The notes: generated by a model not told the origin, from the letters alone. DNA of 64,000 nucleotides from Haemonchus contortus (GCA_000469685.2 LS997563.1:8046350-8110349); one strand, 5' to 3'; positions 14,101 through 25,059 are shown, numbered from the stretch's first letter. Numbers and translations: made by a program.

Positions 14101-17100
14101 AAGCTCAGTCTTATATCTTGCGTTCAGCTGTATTGTACAGCATTCCGGTGTCGCTTCGTCGTTCTTCATCGATATTATTAATTCTTCAACAATTTTTATC
14201 AGCTTTTACAACATTCTCCCAGCTTTGATTCTGTTTTTTCTTGACTTACTAGGTTTTACTACTAGTAGAGCTTGCTGCATACCTCTTATCGAATGGCTGA
14301 TATGCGACACGACACGGTTTGACATGAGCTAGTATTTTTGTCAACTTTTAGCACATTGTGATGAATAAAGCTCGACCACCCCACGCGAGGACGACGATGG
14401 AAGAGCTGGGAATACGTCTCATTACCTGGCCGCCCCGATCCCCACATATTCATATGCTCTTAGCCCATATGACTGTCATACTTTAAGAAGCTCATAGGCC
14501 TGCTCTAAAAGGAAAAATTCACCAACTTTCGAGAGGTCAAGTAGGTGGTAGGTAAATGAATTGCGTCACGCCTATCTTCATATAGAAGGAATGGCATCAG
14601 TGCCCCGTCTAGTTGATGGAGAGACTTGGCTTAGAAGGGGCACTGTCTTGACAACTGATCTAAGTTCATTGATGTAGTTATTTTGTATAGAGAAAACCAA
14701 CTAAATTTTCTCAAAATTTTTCGGACACCCTAATACGTAGGTTGCCTTTTATATTTCGGGATTAGAAAACAAAAATAAATGTTAATCGTAGAAAAACGCT
14801 TTACTGCCTTTAAAAATTCTCCTCATTGAGATCCATACACTTTGCATGCGCTCGAACCAATTTTTGAAGCACTTTTGCCACTCTGATTGAGGTATCTCCA
14901 AAACATGCATTCTTAACGCATCAACGGCTTCTTCAGGTGTCGAAAACGTTGATCTCTCATTTTATTTTATACGTACGGGATAAGGAGAAGTCACCCGGGG
15001 ACTATGTATCTGATGACTCATCAAATCGTTGTTTTGAGTGCTCAAAAATGCAGTTGTTTGAGCCGATGTATGGGAGCTTGCATTGTCGTGGTGAAGAGTG
15101 ATCCGTCTTCGGCAGTTGGTTTTCCTGATATCTTGGAAGACAACTGGCAACCAAATGGTTGTATACCACTCAGAATTGACTGTTCTGCTTGCTCTAGTGG
15201 TACGGTTGCGACATGTCGAGTTTTTCCAAAAAAAGATGGCCACTTGCTTGGAAGTGCTTCGTGTGCGGTCAGCTTTTGTTGGATTTGGCTCATCTTGAAT
15301 TACCCATACAGTCGACTGCTGCTCGCTTTCGGGCCCATACGCCTGAACCCATGATCCATCACCTGTCGCGATGTCATAGACGTGTTTCGAAGCACCGCGA
15401 TCGTATTGTTTTGAGCATTTCTTTCGACCAATCGACACGAGGCTTTTTTCTGAGGGATTGACAAATTTTGTGGGATCAAATTTTTTTACAGTCAAATGTT
15501 CATGCAATATTAAATGTATGCTCGTCCCTTTAATGCATAAGGTTGTCCCAATCTCACGATAGGTCACATGACGATCTGATTTTGGAGACCTACACGAAAT
15601 TCGTCTTGGAGTAAACTACGACCTCGGTTGAATTCACCATACCGTCGATAAGCACTGGTCTTTGATGGAGCTTCATCGCTAAAGGGGGAGGGGGAGGTTA
15701 AGTGGGAAGGAGGTTCGGCCTAGGTGGGGGGTTACGGCGCCAAGGGCCTGAGTAAATTTTTTAAGTTAGTGTAAACAACACAAGGAGCGCTCACATGTCA
15801 AAACGTTCTGAGTAAGTATAACCTCAAAAGAATCAAACTTTGCGATAGAGGTGTCAGTTGCCAGATTCCAACGCTAGGGTTGCTCAATCCCGAAATATAA
15901 AAGGCAACCTTCGTATAAATGTGCACCCGCACTTACTCTGACCTAATGGTGTATGTCATTTCCCCTTCAATCACGTTAGGCGTTATTGGCAAAACAGGAT
16001 TTATGGAGACCACAGCTTGTCAAGTCCCAGGAAAACGCGCATAGTGCTATACTGTGTAGGCCGTAGTGGTCAACACCGAACCAATGAGTCGAAGGGAATC
16101 GTTAGAAATAAGTAGGGCCAACCCTCCAACCATTATGTTGGAATAATCGAAGGGGCAATTCGTATCCGTGCGAATCATTCTAGCCATCAATTTTGCATGG
16201 CTTGTTCACTGCTACCGACATGCTGTCCCGATGAAAAAAGCAACAACTTCTATACCTTATCAAGCGCTTTACATCCCGGATTTTTACCAGTGATCGGTCC
16301 TTGGCAGGTGGCACATATTTCTGCAACAAAAGCTCACTATTGTCAATAAAAACATGGACAGAATCACAACACTTCGAGTTTTTTCAACTAGGCGAGAGTG
16401 TCGAGGGGTGAATCGCACTACTAAATAAAGCTAATCGAAATGGGACCCTACATGGCGGAAAAGGGAGTAAATCGCGGTCCATGTTCAGAGGCGCGGGTGG
16501 ATTCAGGGAAAGGACTCCCTGTTTTTTGCTGTGCTGGACTGGGCCCATTTACCTTCTATATCCTTGCAGCCGTATTCATGCATACGTGTGTGGATAGTTT
16601 GAGGGTGCAGTTGCTATTCCTACTCAGCCAAAAGCTTGCATTCGAATGACTGGGAAGTATCTGGCCGGTTTGGGGCCGCGACCAAAATCAAATCCCCCCG
16701 TCATTTGTGGGATAGCCTGCTACCGACTCAAAGTCAATCCCGCTCCCACATTAGAGCCTGCCGAGCTGTTCGTGGGTACCAGTATGCCAAAAACAGTAAT
16801 GTAAATGGGCCTCATCACCTAAACTTGAGGAAGCTCCGAATAAAGCAGCGCTGGGTAGGACTGTTCGGGAGAGGCTGCTAAAACTAGGGGCAGAATAGGC
16901 TGCCTCAGAGGAGAAGGGCTAAGATAACTGTCTGTACTTCCAATACATGAACACTTCCACTGGAAGCGTGTTCGAAGATCTGATTATGCAAGCCAGGGAA
17001 GGTACTACGTCATCGACCGACCGAGACGGACGGCATCGTCGGCTGCTCGTCGTTTCTGAGGCTGCAGAAAAATGTTCTAGGGGACACGTGACGGCAGAGA

Positions 17101-20100
17101 CATAGATGTTCTTTCGAAAAGCTTTTTTCATGATCTTGGATTCATTCGAATGCTTGACAAGCGAATATGACGTTGGCCTTCGAGTATATGTGGATCTATC
17201 TATCTCTCTCAATCTTCGTTGCGTCATCATCAAGCAACGAAGTTTGGAAGCTAGACACGTTTCATATGGGCTCGGAGAAAAGCTGTTCAGAAAGTCCAAC
17301 TTTTTTCAGATTCGACGACTGTGATTTCTACGCCAAGAATGGCCTCAAAAGGACGGCTGATGACGTTTACACCAGCACTCATGATACGGTATGGAATAAA
17401 CAGGGTGGAAGCCTATCCGAGTTGATCATGCCGACATGCATCATCCATGGTAATTCGCAGTTCCAGGAGCACTCTCATTCGTAAATGCTTGTGGGCTCAC
17501 CCGAGGGATAGTTTCATAATAAATTAGATTTTGTCTATCGAAGGTGCCTGATGTCTTTTTTGGTCCGGAGCGCTAGGTTCTGTTTTCCAGTGCAAGGAGA
17601 GAGAACTGCGATGCTCATGGAATAAAGCCCCAAGTCCGTCATTGTTTGGGATCACTTCGCCTCCCTTGCGAGTTTTTGGGGAAATTTCGCTTTCTAAAAC
17701 GCCGATGAGGAGTACAAGCAACTCGTCGATCATCTTCACCATAGTACATGGAAAGCAGGGAGTCTACCATTTGCCAATAGATGCCTTTCTCCGAAGCTTT
17801 CGATATGATACAATAGCGTGGAATTGCGCGATTGGTGATCCCCAACTGACTCCTGAACATGGAAGCTATGCACAGGAGCGGTAAAGGAAGATTTGAAAGG
17901 GGTAAGAGCAGCAGTATGGCCGAAGTTGCCGAGGGTGAGAACAGCGTTCGCGTAGCCGGGCTTCGTCAGGCAGAACCAAAATGATGTCGTTCTCTCGTTC
18001 CGACGGGACAATTACTGTATTTCAAAAGGCAATGGGAAAGGCCCTCCACGACTCCTACTCGGTTCCTTTAGGCGCCGATGTCTCCTTTCAAACTACCGAC
18101 CTAAGCAGGATGAATACAGGTTCGCTCTTCCGAAAGTCTGACATGCCATGAATTCCACGGTACAGCGTCCAGTTTCGATAGAATTAGGTCGACATCTAGA
18201 GCGCCATTCTTCAGTCATCTTCGAAATTCTTCACTTGGCTCTTCACGATGTACCTATCAAAGTGCAAATTGCCACGGCTTTGAGATTCAACAAGATTTTC
18301 TCGCTGTGTGGCAAGGAAGATCCAAGCAATATTGACAACCTCCGCCCATACTGCCTGCTGTCTGTTTATAATCTTTTCACACGATTCATTCTTGACAGGA
18401 TCAGCATAATAGTGGACGAAGGACAATCGTGCGAGCAAGCAGGGTTTTGGGTGGGGGTTCACTGCGATCGCTCACATCCACTCTGTCACAGTTAACTGGA
18501 GTACCATGACAGTTCAAGATACCGTTACTTTCCTTGTTCATTCATTAGAAGAGAGCCATGGGCAATCAGGGTGCTCCTTTTTCTATATGTAATGATGCTT
18601 CATGGGTACAAGCAACCTCAGTGCCAGAATCTGGCCATTCTACAAGGAGTCATTGTCAACAAGAACGCAGGGATTCTGCAGGGCGGCACCGTCATGCCTG
18701 AACTTTTCAGTGCCGCTCTGGAAAATATCATGCGTCATTTGTAAAGGAAGATCTGGAAAGGGAGATAGGCGGTCGCTACGTACATCATTTCCGCTTTGCA
18801 AACGACACGTGCTTATAACGCCAAACATCGGCCGGGCGGAACAAATGGAGGCCGAATTTTGAAAGATTGGCTCGCGTCTGAAGGTAACGAAAACGATGTG
18901 CATATGAAACGGATCTTGCAGTTTGGTCGAGAAGTCAGCATGATGAACGACGTAGCTCCGGAGCAGAGCTGAAGGGAATACGTGGTGTAGGGAGCATTTA
19001 AAACATTGAAGGAATGATCAAAAAGGCAAACATTAGACTCCATACTTTTTTCGGCGTGTTACTTCCTGCTTCAAGATACGCCTCTAAAAGTTGGACCCAA
19101 TGTAAGCAGGATGAGCATGCAGTCAACGTCATCCAACGCGCTGTGAAAAGAAAAGTGCTTGGACTTTTTCGATGTAAATGCAGAGATTAGTCTAGAGTTC
19201 CGAGCTTCGTGTAGGGCTAACGTCAGGTCAGTTGGACACGTCATGCGATTTTTGGCTGCTACATGACGACGGCAATATTGACTAAACTGTTCAGGACTTC
19301 AAACCGTCACCAGGACCATAGCCTTCGCGATGATTAGACTTTTTTACGAGTAGAGAAGACCTCACTCCCCAAAAATGGTGTACTGGCTCGAGGCTTTCCA
19401 GGTTGGGATTGATCATTAATATCGGATGCCAGGATGAGAAGCCGGAGGGTTGAATGGTAAGCGACCTCATCCAGTTAGTCGTCTTACCCTCAAAAAGTGT
19501 GGGTGATGCAATCTGTTCGCTAGGCAAGTGATGGGAAAGAATCGAAAAAGCGCGGTCAATTTCACACAACCGGTAAGGAACCTTGATGACTTATCCTACA
19601 TATTAAATGGTCTGCTGTTCAGGGTTGCAGGGATGCGGAGTTCTCTGCTAGTATTGGTTAGATTAATCTGGACTTCATTCTTGTACAAACATGCATTTTC
19701 ATGGTTCCGCTCTTGTAAATTTGCGACAAACTTTTCACTTCTTGGGAATCATAGGTTCCGCTTGGTTATTCGGAGATCATAAATAGTAAGTCACAATTCT
19801 AATCAAGTGCACTTGTTTCTCCATTGCAGAGATTTTGCTTTTCAGATTTTACTATGCATAGAAATAGACCGGACCACTCTGTAACGTCTGTTCATTTTTT
19901 GTCATGTTGCAGTACGGATTTTGGGTGTTGTCTACCAGTGGTATCATTGCTGGCTTTATGATTGCCGTCCATCTACACGAGGGGGTCGCGAACCAAAGCA
20001 AGGCAGTTTTGTGGCTCAAGAGACGCCTCAGCTTCTATATCTTCCCATTTTCATTATCAATCCAAACTCCAAATTGTTGGAATGTAAAAAATCTGTCGTG

Positions 20101-23100
20101 AATCAAAGAGAGCGGGAGCAGAAATATATGGTTATGCTATCATGCAAGATACAAACCGATGTCAATAGAGAACTCCGTGGTCCCGCATCCATGACAGTTC
20201 TCGAGGATAAGTCATCCAACCCTTTCAATGTCGAGAATGGTCAGGCAGAGGGGACCGCGACCGGGGACGTCTTTAACGACTCACCCTTTTTTCTTTTTGG
20301 CCGAGGTTCGCAGTGTTGGCATTTTTGGTCTGGAGGGTGTTGGCAAAGTCCACTTTGTTGTTGGCTATCCTCTCGCTTTTGGATTTGGCGTTCGCCGCCA
20401 CGTCGGCAGAATTCGCATTTCTGGCCTTCCTTACAGAGTTCGCATTTTTCGCCCAGGTCGTTCTGACATTTTCCATATTGGCAGTGTTCACACTTTTCAC
20501 CCGAACCGTGTTTACATTCCAGGCTTCGCACGCAGTGTTCGCATCTTTGCGTTGCGCTGTGTTGATGTTGGCATTTTTTGCGTTGCTGGCCTCGATGGCC
20601 GTGCTGACAGTGGCAGTCTAACCCGTCTTTTAGTTGGCAACACTCGCATTCCAGACGTTCTTGTTCGACAAGTTGGCAGTGCAGGCACTTTTGAGCTGGA
20701 ATTGGAAGCTGTTGGCGGAATTCACGTTGTTGTTGGCTGACATCGCGCTTCTGGATTTGACATTCTCCGCCACGTCGACAGTATTCACAGTTCTGGCATG
20801 AACCTTGCTGACCCTGTTGTGCCTGATGGTTACATTCGCATTTATGGCCATAAAGACAGTGTTCGCATTTTTGGCCTGGAACATGTTCATGTTTTAGGGC
20901 ATTGCTTTGCTGGCAGAATTCGCATTTCTCGCCCGGGCCATGCTGGCATTTCCCTTGTTGACAGTGTTCGCACTTCTCGCCTGGAGCATGCTTACATTTC
21001 CCTTGTTCACAATGTACGCACTTTTGGCCTGGACCGTGATGGCATTTTCCATGTTGACAATGTTCGCAATTCTCGCCCGGGCCATGTTGACATTTTCTAC
21101 GTTCGCAGTGTTCGCACTTTTCGCCTGCGCCGTGCTGACATTCTGAGCTTCGCAGGCAGTGATCGCATCTTTGTGTTGGGGTGTGTCGATGTTGGCATTT
21201 TTTGCGTTGATGGTCTCGATGACCGTGCTGACAATGGCAGTCTGTCCCGTCTACTAGTTGGCAGCACTCGCATTCTATACGTCCTTGTTCGACAAGTTGG
21301 CAGTGCAGGCATTTTCGGTCTGGAACGTGTTTTTCTAGGTAGCATTCTTCATGTGGTTGTGGGAAAAAACAGTTTTGCCATATCTAGTAGATACTAAGGT
21401 AGCCAGAGAGGAAGGCAACTGAGCTCTGTCACCAGGTAATTCAACTTTCACGGATGAAACGTAGAAAAGAAACATTTGCTCAGTTTACTCTGACATTTTC
21501 TACTATGAATAGAAATTTGATGACTTATACTTATGAATAGTCTGTAAAACGCGCGAAGAATCATTGCCATCTATATGAAGAACATTAGAGACATGTAGAA
21601 TAGAATCAAGTTTGTCATATGTGTTGTGGACCTGACAAAAGCGATTAGATATCATGGCGTGGTGTCTCATGCTACCAGTGCTCGGGGGTCCAGCACCAGT
21701 AGCATAAGTCCTGTACTTTCTCTACTACTATATATACTTAGCTGCTGTATGTCATAGGTGATGCCATCTTGCAGCTTCTCAGCTGCGGCTCACCTGATTT
21801 AGTGAGCTTTTTTAGTCTGTGATTCGTGAGCTGCAGCAGTGAGGGTCACGGTGGATTCCTTTCATCCACACTGTATAAATTCAGTACATCACAAAGAGGA
21901 ATTTTCGGGACAATCCACTGATGACCGTACTCCAACGTCCGTTAGATTACCATTAACGAAAAACTTAAGGTCAGGGACTGGACTCGCAAACCATGAGTAG
22001 ACTGGGATTGGCTTTCAGCCAAACGCGGAGGCCAAGACGTTCAGCTTGTTCCATAAGTACTGTGGGTCATCAGCATTAGGAGCAAGGACGCGCAGATTTT
22101 TTTTAACTGTTTTGTCGATCCATTCGCTTATCGTAGTTTATGCGAGGCTGCGATGACTTCAATTAATGGAGAGAGGTGGCTGGAATTCAATGCCGTCGGC
22201 GATGCTCCAAGTTGTTCGTAAGGAAGATGTATGGTTGAGCGGGAAGGCAGCGATGTCACCGAGTGCTGATCAATATCCTGGAGATATGAATGCCACTCCG
22301 TTTAAGGTGAAGGTGCTGTGGGTGGGTTTGCGCCTGGACAGGACGCGGCAACAGACATGCAAAGAGTCCTGTCGGTTTCGAAGTACTGAAAGCGTTCAAA
22401 CAGATTCAGTGACATGGTGAGAAGACCAACGATAGGGAAGGTATTCAGGTTCTGGATAAGCGGCCACGAGCTAAAAGAAAACTAAAGTGACTCCTCTGGG
22501 AAGATACACGGTGAAAGTACTATCACTGCAGCGGAGTTTGGAGTAGAAGTCAACTAGGAGCACTGGCGCGGAAACTAATCAGCTGAACAATGTGGAGATC
22601 TTCTTGAATTTTGAAAATCCCAACATCCGGATAGCCATGGATTATTAAAAAATAATACCAGCAGTTATTCAGGCACATGTCAGACTATAATATTTTCTAT
22701 CATGAGGGCAATTTTTGTGCAAAGTCATTCGAAAAGTTGACCTTTCGAGAAAGAACGTTTCTTTATTGATTTCATTGAGAATGATTTGTCGTCTTGTAAG
22801 CCTGCTGATTCTTTATGAGTTACCTAATGCTGGCTGGCTACAGATTTGAGTTCGTTATGTTGTTGGTTAGATTTGCAGGATCATGGAGCTCTCTAACAGC
22901 ATCGCTTTGGATCATTCGATTAACGACTGTTAAATTATGTTGCATTTTCATGATTCCACTCTTTTTGGATTCACGACAGATTTTTTACTACTCAAAGGGT
23001 TTGCTAAAAATTGTGGAACTCTTCAATCGTTCGAAGATTATTCAAACACAAATCAGATTTCTCGGTCCTCCACAGAGGCCAACTACTATATTGCTGTTTC

Positions 23101-24993
23101 AAAAAACTTTGGATTAAGCCATCCGGCTTCAGCTGTTCATTTTTTGTTATCCTGCTGGACGTATGATAGTTGGTGGTTAATGGCTACCAACGATAACATT
23201 GCCGGATTCATGGTAACCTTCCATCTACATGGTCGTAAACCGGAGCGGGACACCTGTTTTTCTTTCAAGACGACTTTCAACTACTCACCTTTTCTTAGGC
23301 AGTGTTGGCATTTTTGTCCTGGAGGATGTCGGCAGAGTTCACATTGTGCTTTTTGATTTTGACATTCACCGCCAAGTCGACAATACTCGCAATTTTGGCA
23401 TGAACTTTGTTGACCCTGTTGCCCCTGATGGTTACATTCGCATTTATGGCCGTAATGGCAGTGTTCACATTTCTGGCCTGAAGCATGTTGGTGTTTGCAT
23501 TCATGGCTTTGCTGGCAGTGTTCGCACTTTTCGCCTGCACTGTGCTTGCATTGATGGCCTTGTTGGCAGTGTTCACACTTCTCGCCTGGAGCATGTTTGC
23601 ATTCATGGCTTTGTTGGCAGTGTTCACACTTTTCGCCCGGGGCATGTTTGCATTCATGCCTTTGTTGGCAGTGTTCACACTTTTCGCCTGGAGCATGTTT
23701 GCATTCATGGCTTTGTTGGCAACGTTCGCACTTTTCGCCAGGGGCGTGTTGGCATTTCCCTTGGCAGTGTTCACACTTTTCTCCTGGAGCATGTTTGCAT
23801 TCATGGCCTTGTTGGCAGCGTTCGCATTTCTCGCCAGGGGCGTGTTGGCATTTCCCTTGGCAGTGTTCACACTTTTCGCCTGGAGCATGTTTGCATTCAT
23901 GGCTTTGTTGGCAGCGTTCGCATTTTTCGCCAGGGGCGTGTTGGCATTTCCCTTGTTGGCAATGTTCGCACTTTTCGCCCGGACCATGCTGGCATTTTTT
24001 GTCTTGTTGGTCTTGCTGTTCTTGTTGGCTTGTATCACGTTTTTGACGCGAGTCTTCTTGGCCCTGTTGTCCTTGGCAATTCTCGCACTTTTCGCCTGGA
24101 GCATGCTGACATTTCCCTTGTTGACAGTGTTCGCACTTTTCGCCTGGAGCGTGCTGACATTTTTTGCCTTGTTGGTCTTGCTGCTCTTGTTGGCTGGTAT
24201 CAGGCTTTTGACGCGAGTCTTCTTGGCCCTGCTGTCCTTTGCAATTTTCGCACTTTTCGCCTGGACCATGCTGACATTTCCCTTGTTGACAGTGTTCGCA
24301 CTTCTCGCCTGGAGCATGCTGGCATTTTCCTTGTTGACAGTGTTCGCACTTCTCACCTGGAGCATGCTGGCATTTCCCTTGTTGACAGTGTTCGCACTTC
24401 TCGCCTGGAGCATGCTGGCATTTCCCTTGTTGACAGTGTTCGCACTTCTCGCCTGGAGCATGCTGGCATTTACCTTGTTGGCAATGTTCGCACTTCTCGC
24501 CTGGAGCATGCTGGCATTTCCCTTGTTGGCAGTGTTCGCACTTCTCGCCTGGAGCATGCTGGCATTTCCCTTGTTGGCAATGTTCGCACTTTTCGCCTGG
24601 ACCATGTTGGCATTTTCCATGTTGACAATGTTCGCACTTTTGGCCTGGACCGTGTTGGCATTTTCCATGTTGACAATGTTCGCACTTTTCGCCTGAGCAG
24701 TGTTGGCATTCTAGGCTCCGTACGCAGTGTTCGCATCTTTGGGTCTGGCTATGTTGATGTTGGCATTTTCCGCGCTGCTGACCTCGATGTCCATGCTCGC
24801 AATGGCAGTCTATGAAGTCCTTTAGTAGGCAGCACTCACATTGCAGACGTTCTTGATCGACCAGTCGGCAGTGCAGGCATTTTCGGCCTCGTGGCCCTCG
24901 TCCAAGCTTCCATCCACATTCGGTATTCTCAGATTCCATGACATCCACAGAGGTGGTTGTTCTTCTCTCCCTGGTTTCGACGACATACGGCAT
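8079..24993 (-). CDS. Gene A: Cys-rich repeat + three zyxin-type LIM domains (multi-exon model)
   Basis: Model on the minus strand: exon 1 23289-24993, exon 2 16256-16320, exon 3 11029-11133, exon 4 10160-10335, exon 5 8232-8379, exon 6 8079-8168 (TAA). An optional extra phase-1 exon lies at 20285-21346. All introns are GT...AG and phases agree across every junction (1,0,0,2,0). The product would be about 760 residues: a Cys/Gln/His repeat region of 568 residues, then LIM1, LIM2 and LIM3. The order and spacing of the LIM domains, and the APRC...KPIVP...DKSFHPECYKCEDC wording of LIM3, are those of the zyxin/LPP/TRIP6 family (C. elegans zyx-1), adaptors at adhesions that also enter the nucleus. 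The proline-rich zyxin N-terminus is not seen. The LIM part is certain; joining exon 1 to it is inferred from matching phase and from the same arrangement in gene B. An alternative is two adjacent genes duplicated together. Confidence 0.65.
8232..8379 (-). CDS. Gene A exon 5: most of LIM3
   Basis: Acceptor TACTTCCAG, donor TGTAAA|GTAAGC, 148 nt. With the two bases of exon 4 it reads NKTAPRCGRCEKPIVPRPG, then DKSFHPECYKCEDC. The third LIM domain of zyxin/LPP is characteristically introduced by an APRC and KPI..PxPG motif, which is the basis of the family call. Confidence 0.93.
8433..9565. repeat. Fold-back repeat interrupted by a MITE (gene A intron 4)
   Basis: The left arm 8433-8600 pairs with 8735-8835 plus 9517-9565. 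Both arms carry ACGTCGAAACGT, GGCC.TTGACTTAA and CTACAAACCTCGCACGGCAC. The right arm is split at TTAA by the MITE at 8836-9516. No coding role. Confidence 0.75.
8836..9516. mobile_element. TTAA-flanked MITE with AGGCAC(G/C)GTTCAC ends, copy 1
   Basis: TTAA occurs at 8836-8839 and 9513-9516. The termini are AGGCACGGTTCACGAT and ATCGTGAACTGTGCCT. A second copy is at 58743-59277. The TTAA duplication suggests mobilisation by a piggyBac-type transposase. No open frame. Confidence 0.75.
10160..10335 (-). CDS. Gene A exon 4: LIM2
   Basis: 176 nt between acceptor GACTTCCAG and donor CAAAA|GTAAGT (phase 2). It holds the complete second LIM domain: CFKC, YHAKC, FTCKEC, and YCVPC at the end. KSLESC follows CYN with the same spacing as the LIM1-LIM2 linker of zyxins, which is why this AG was preferred to the one 15 nt upstream. 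Gene B has an exon of identical length at 52199-52374. Confidence 0.92.
11029..11133 (-). CDS. Gene A exon 3: second half of LIM1
   Basis: Acceptor GACTTTCAG, donor TACAAC|GTATGT, 35 codons, phase 0 on both sides. It reads IFHVKCLVCKKC...TCSDCYN, giving the HX2CX2CX2C and final CX2C ligands of LIM1. It is 105 nt, the same as the gene B exon at 53841-53945. The intron upstream (11134-16255) is filled with transposons. Confidence 0.92.
11498..14733. mobile_element. 3.2-kb inverted-ended DNA element in gene A intron 2
   Basis: The ends TTAGGGTGTCCGGAGAGTTT (11498) and, inverted, TTAGGGTGTCCGAAAAATTT (14733) are flanked by TA. About 290 bp at each end (11498-11790 and 14430-14733) are inverted copies. 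The interior has only weak frames (12057-12437 minus, 12526-13093 plus) with no recognisable transposase, and contains the Tc1-like MITE at 13041-13571. It may be one element or two MITEs in opposite orientation. Confidence 0.6.
13041..13571. mobile_element. Tc1-like MITE
   Basis: TA-flanked, with ends CAGTAGCGCTCAAAAGTCTT and, inverted, CAGAAGCGCTCAAAAGTCTT. The next bases, CGGCCA, are also shared. CAGT-type ends and TA duplication are typical of Tc1 relatives. No transposase remains in its 531 bp. Confidence 0.78.
14736..15913 (-). mobile_element. Mariner element with decayed transposase
   Basis: The ends CGTAGGTTGCCTTTTATATT and, inverted, CGAAGGTTGCCTTTTATATT are flanked by TA. The minus-strand transposase is broken: 14962-15567 still shows YDRGASKHVYDIATGDGSWV (first catalytic Asp region) and HHDNASSHTSAQT (second Asp), but the C-terminal YSPDLAPND-type motif is degraded. 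It abuts the 11498-14733 element at a TA. Same family as the element at 33758-35926. Lies in intron 2 of gene A. Confidence 0.85.
16256..16320 (-). CDS. Gene A exon 2: first half of LIM1
   Basis: Acceptor TTTTGTTGCAG at 16321 and donor GATAAG|GTATAG. The exon is 65 nt: two bases, then 21 codons containing CATC (first zinc pair) and GKNPGCKALDK. It needs one base (G) from the preceding exon, exactly what exon 1 and the 20285 block supply. It has the same length and phase as 54134-54198 in gene B. Confidence 0.88.
16920..19450 (+). mobile_element. Decayed RTE-type LINE (endonuclease + reverse transcriptase)
   Basis: Fragments in shifting plus frames match the RTE polyprotein in order. Endonuclease: ITVCTSNT near 16925, DSFECLT near 17140, a DFNAK-like DFYAKNG near 17325, and IHGNSQFQ near 17450. 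Reverse transcriptase: LRPYCLLSVYNLFTRFILDR near 18340-18400, EQAGF, and ILQGGTVMPELFSAAL near 18670-18720. C-terminal part: KQDEHAVNVIQRAVKR near 19110. Multiple stops and frameshifts make it dead. It lies in intron 1 of gene A, in antisense orientation to the gene. Confidence 0.82.
19560..20284. repeat. Duplicated intron flank of the Cys-rich block
   Basis: Similar to 22800-23288 (for example TTCATTTTTTGT, GGTTAGATT, and ATTGC.GG.TT.ATG..CC.TCCATCTACA close to each donor). This shows that exon and intron were duplicated together. Confidence 0.65.
20285..21346 (-). CDS. Second Cys-rich block in gene A intron 1 (possible symmetric internal exon)
   Basis: The minus-strand frame is open for 366 codons between TAG at 21384-21386 and a donor AAGG|GTGAGT at 20284/20285, phase 1 like exon 1. 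It encodes two fused modules. Each begins with the KCLHCQLVEQ...CECC block, continues with GEKCEHCQ-type units and ends in CEYCRRGGEC; the join is near 20720. No ATG in frame and no TATA box are visible at its 5' end. Two AG dinucleotides (before 21346 and before 21334) would both give a phase-1 acceptor, so it could be inserted as a symmetric exon between exon 1 and the LIM exons. The flank downstream of its donor (19560-20284) is similar to that downstream of exon 1 (22800-23288), showing a local duplication of exon plus intron. Absence of stops argues for use, but a recent non-functional copy is possible. Confidence 0.5.
21387..22800. other. Intron 1 of gene A, unassigned
   Basis: No convincing gene. 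There is a short hairpin at about 21669-21706 (ATGCTAC...GTAGCAT). A weak plus frame at 22166-22420 has no recognisable motif. Confidence 0.4.
23289..24993 (-). CDS. Gene A exon 1: long Cys/Gln/His-rich tandem repeat
   Basis: The frame is open for 568 codons from ATG at 24993 to a donor AAAAG|GTGAGT at 23288/23289 (phase 1). There is no signal peptide or membrane segment. Residues 1-35 are charged, then comes a CLHC...CECC...CHC block. About two dozen units of 16-17 residues follow, typified by GEKCEHCQQGKCQHAP (CX2CX4CXH, three Cys and two His each). Two of the units are interrupted by Gln/Asp-rich inserts (GQEDSRQK...). A CNHQGQQGQQ...CEYC tail precedes the donor. The repeat is a 48-bp minisatellite, which explains long stop-free frames on the opposite strand. 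The regular Cys/His spacing suggests metal binding or cross-linking, but I recognise no named family. The start is supported by the TATA box and by the sequence before the ATG shared with gene B. Confidence 0.78.
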
Positions 24994-25041
24994 GACGACT
25001 GATCACTGAATGTAGAATGAAGATCATCCTTCTTTGCCAGC

Positions 25042-25050
25042 CTTTTATAT
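25042..25050 (-). promoter_or_regulatory. TATA box of gene A
   Basis: ATATAAAAGG on the minus strand lies about 50 nt before the ATG at 24993. Gene B has TATAAAAA at the same distance, and both share TGATCAGTCG just before the ATG (25005-24996 in A). Conservation of TATA, spacing and leader in two paralogues with otherwise diverged flanks supports a core promoter with a very short leader. Confidence 0.7.
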
Positions 25051-25059
25051 CCTTGAGGT

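Noticed and set aside
15004..15354. Plus-strand frames across the mariner elements at 14736 and 33758
   Set aside because: Shadows of the decayed minus-strand transposases.
23229..24815. A 528-codon plus-strand frame and other long frames opposite the Cys-rich exon
   Set aside because: The 48-bp repeat has no stop in several frames on both strands. Only the minus frame with the ATG, TATA box and donor shared with gene B shows conserved Cys/His spacing.
20285..24993. Cys-rich exons as keratin-associated, metallothionein or secreted egg-shell proteins
   Set aside because: No signal peptide is present, the unit differs from those families, and the exon ends in a donor phase-matched to LIM exons.
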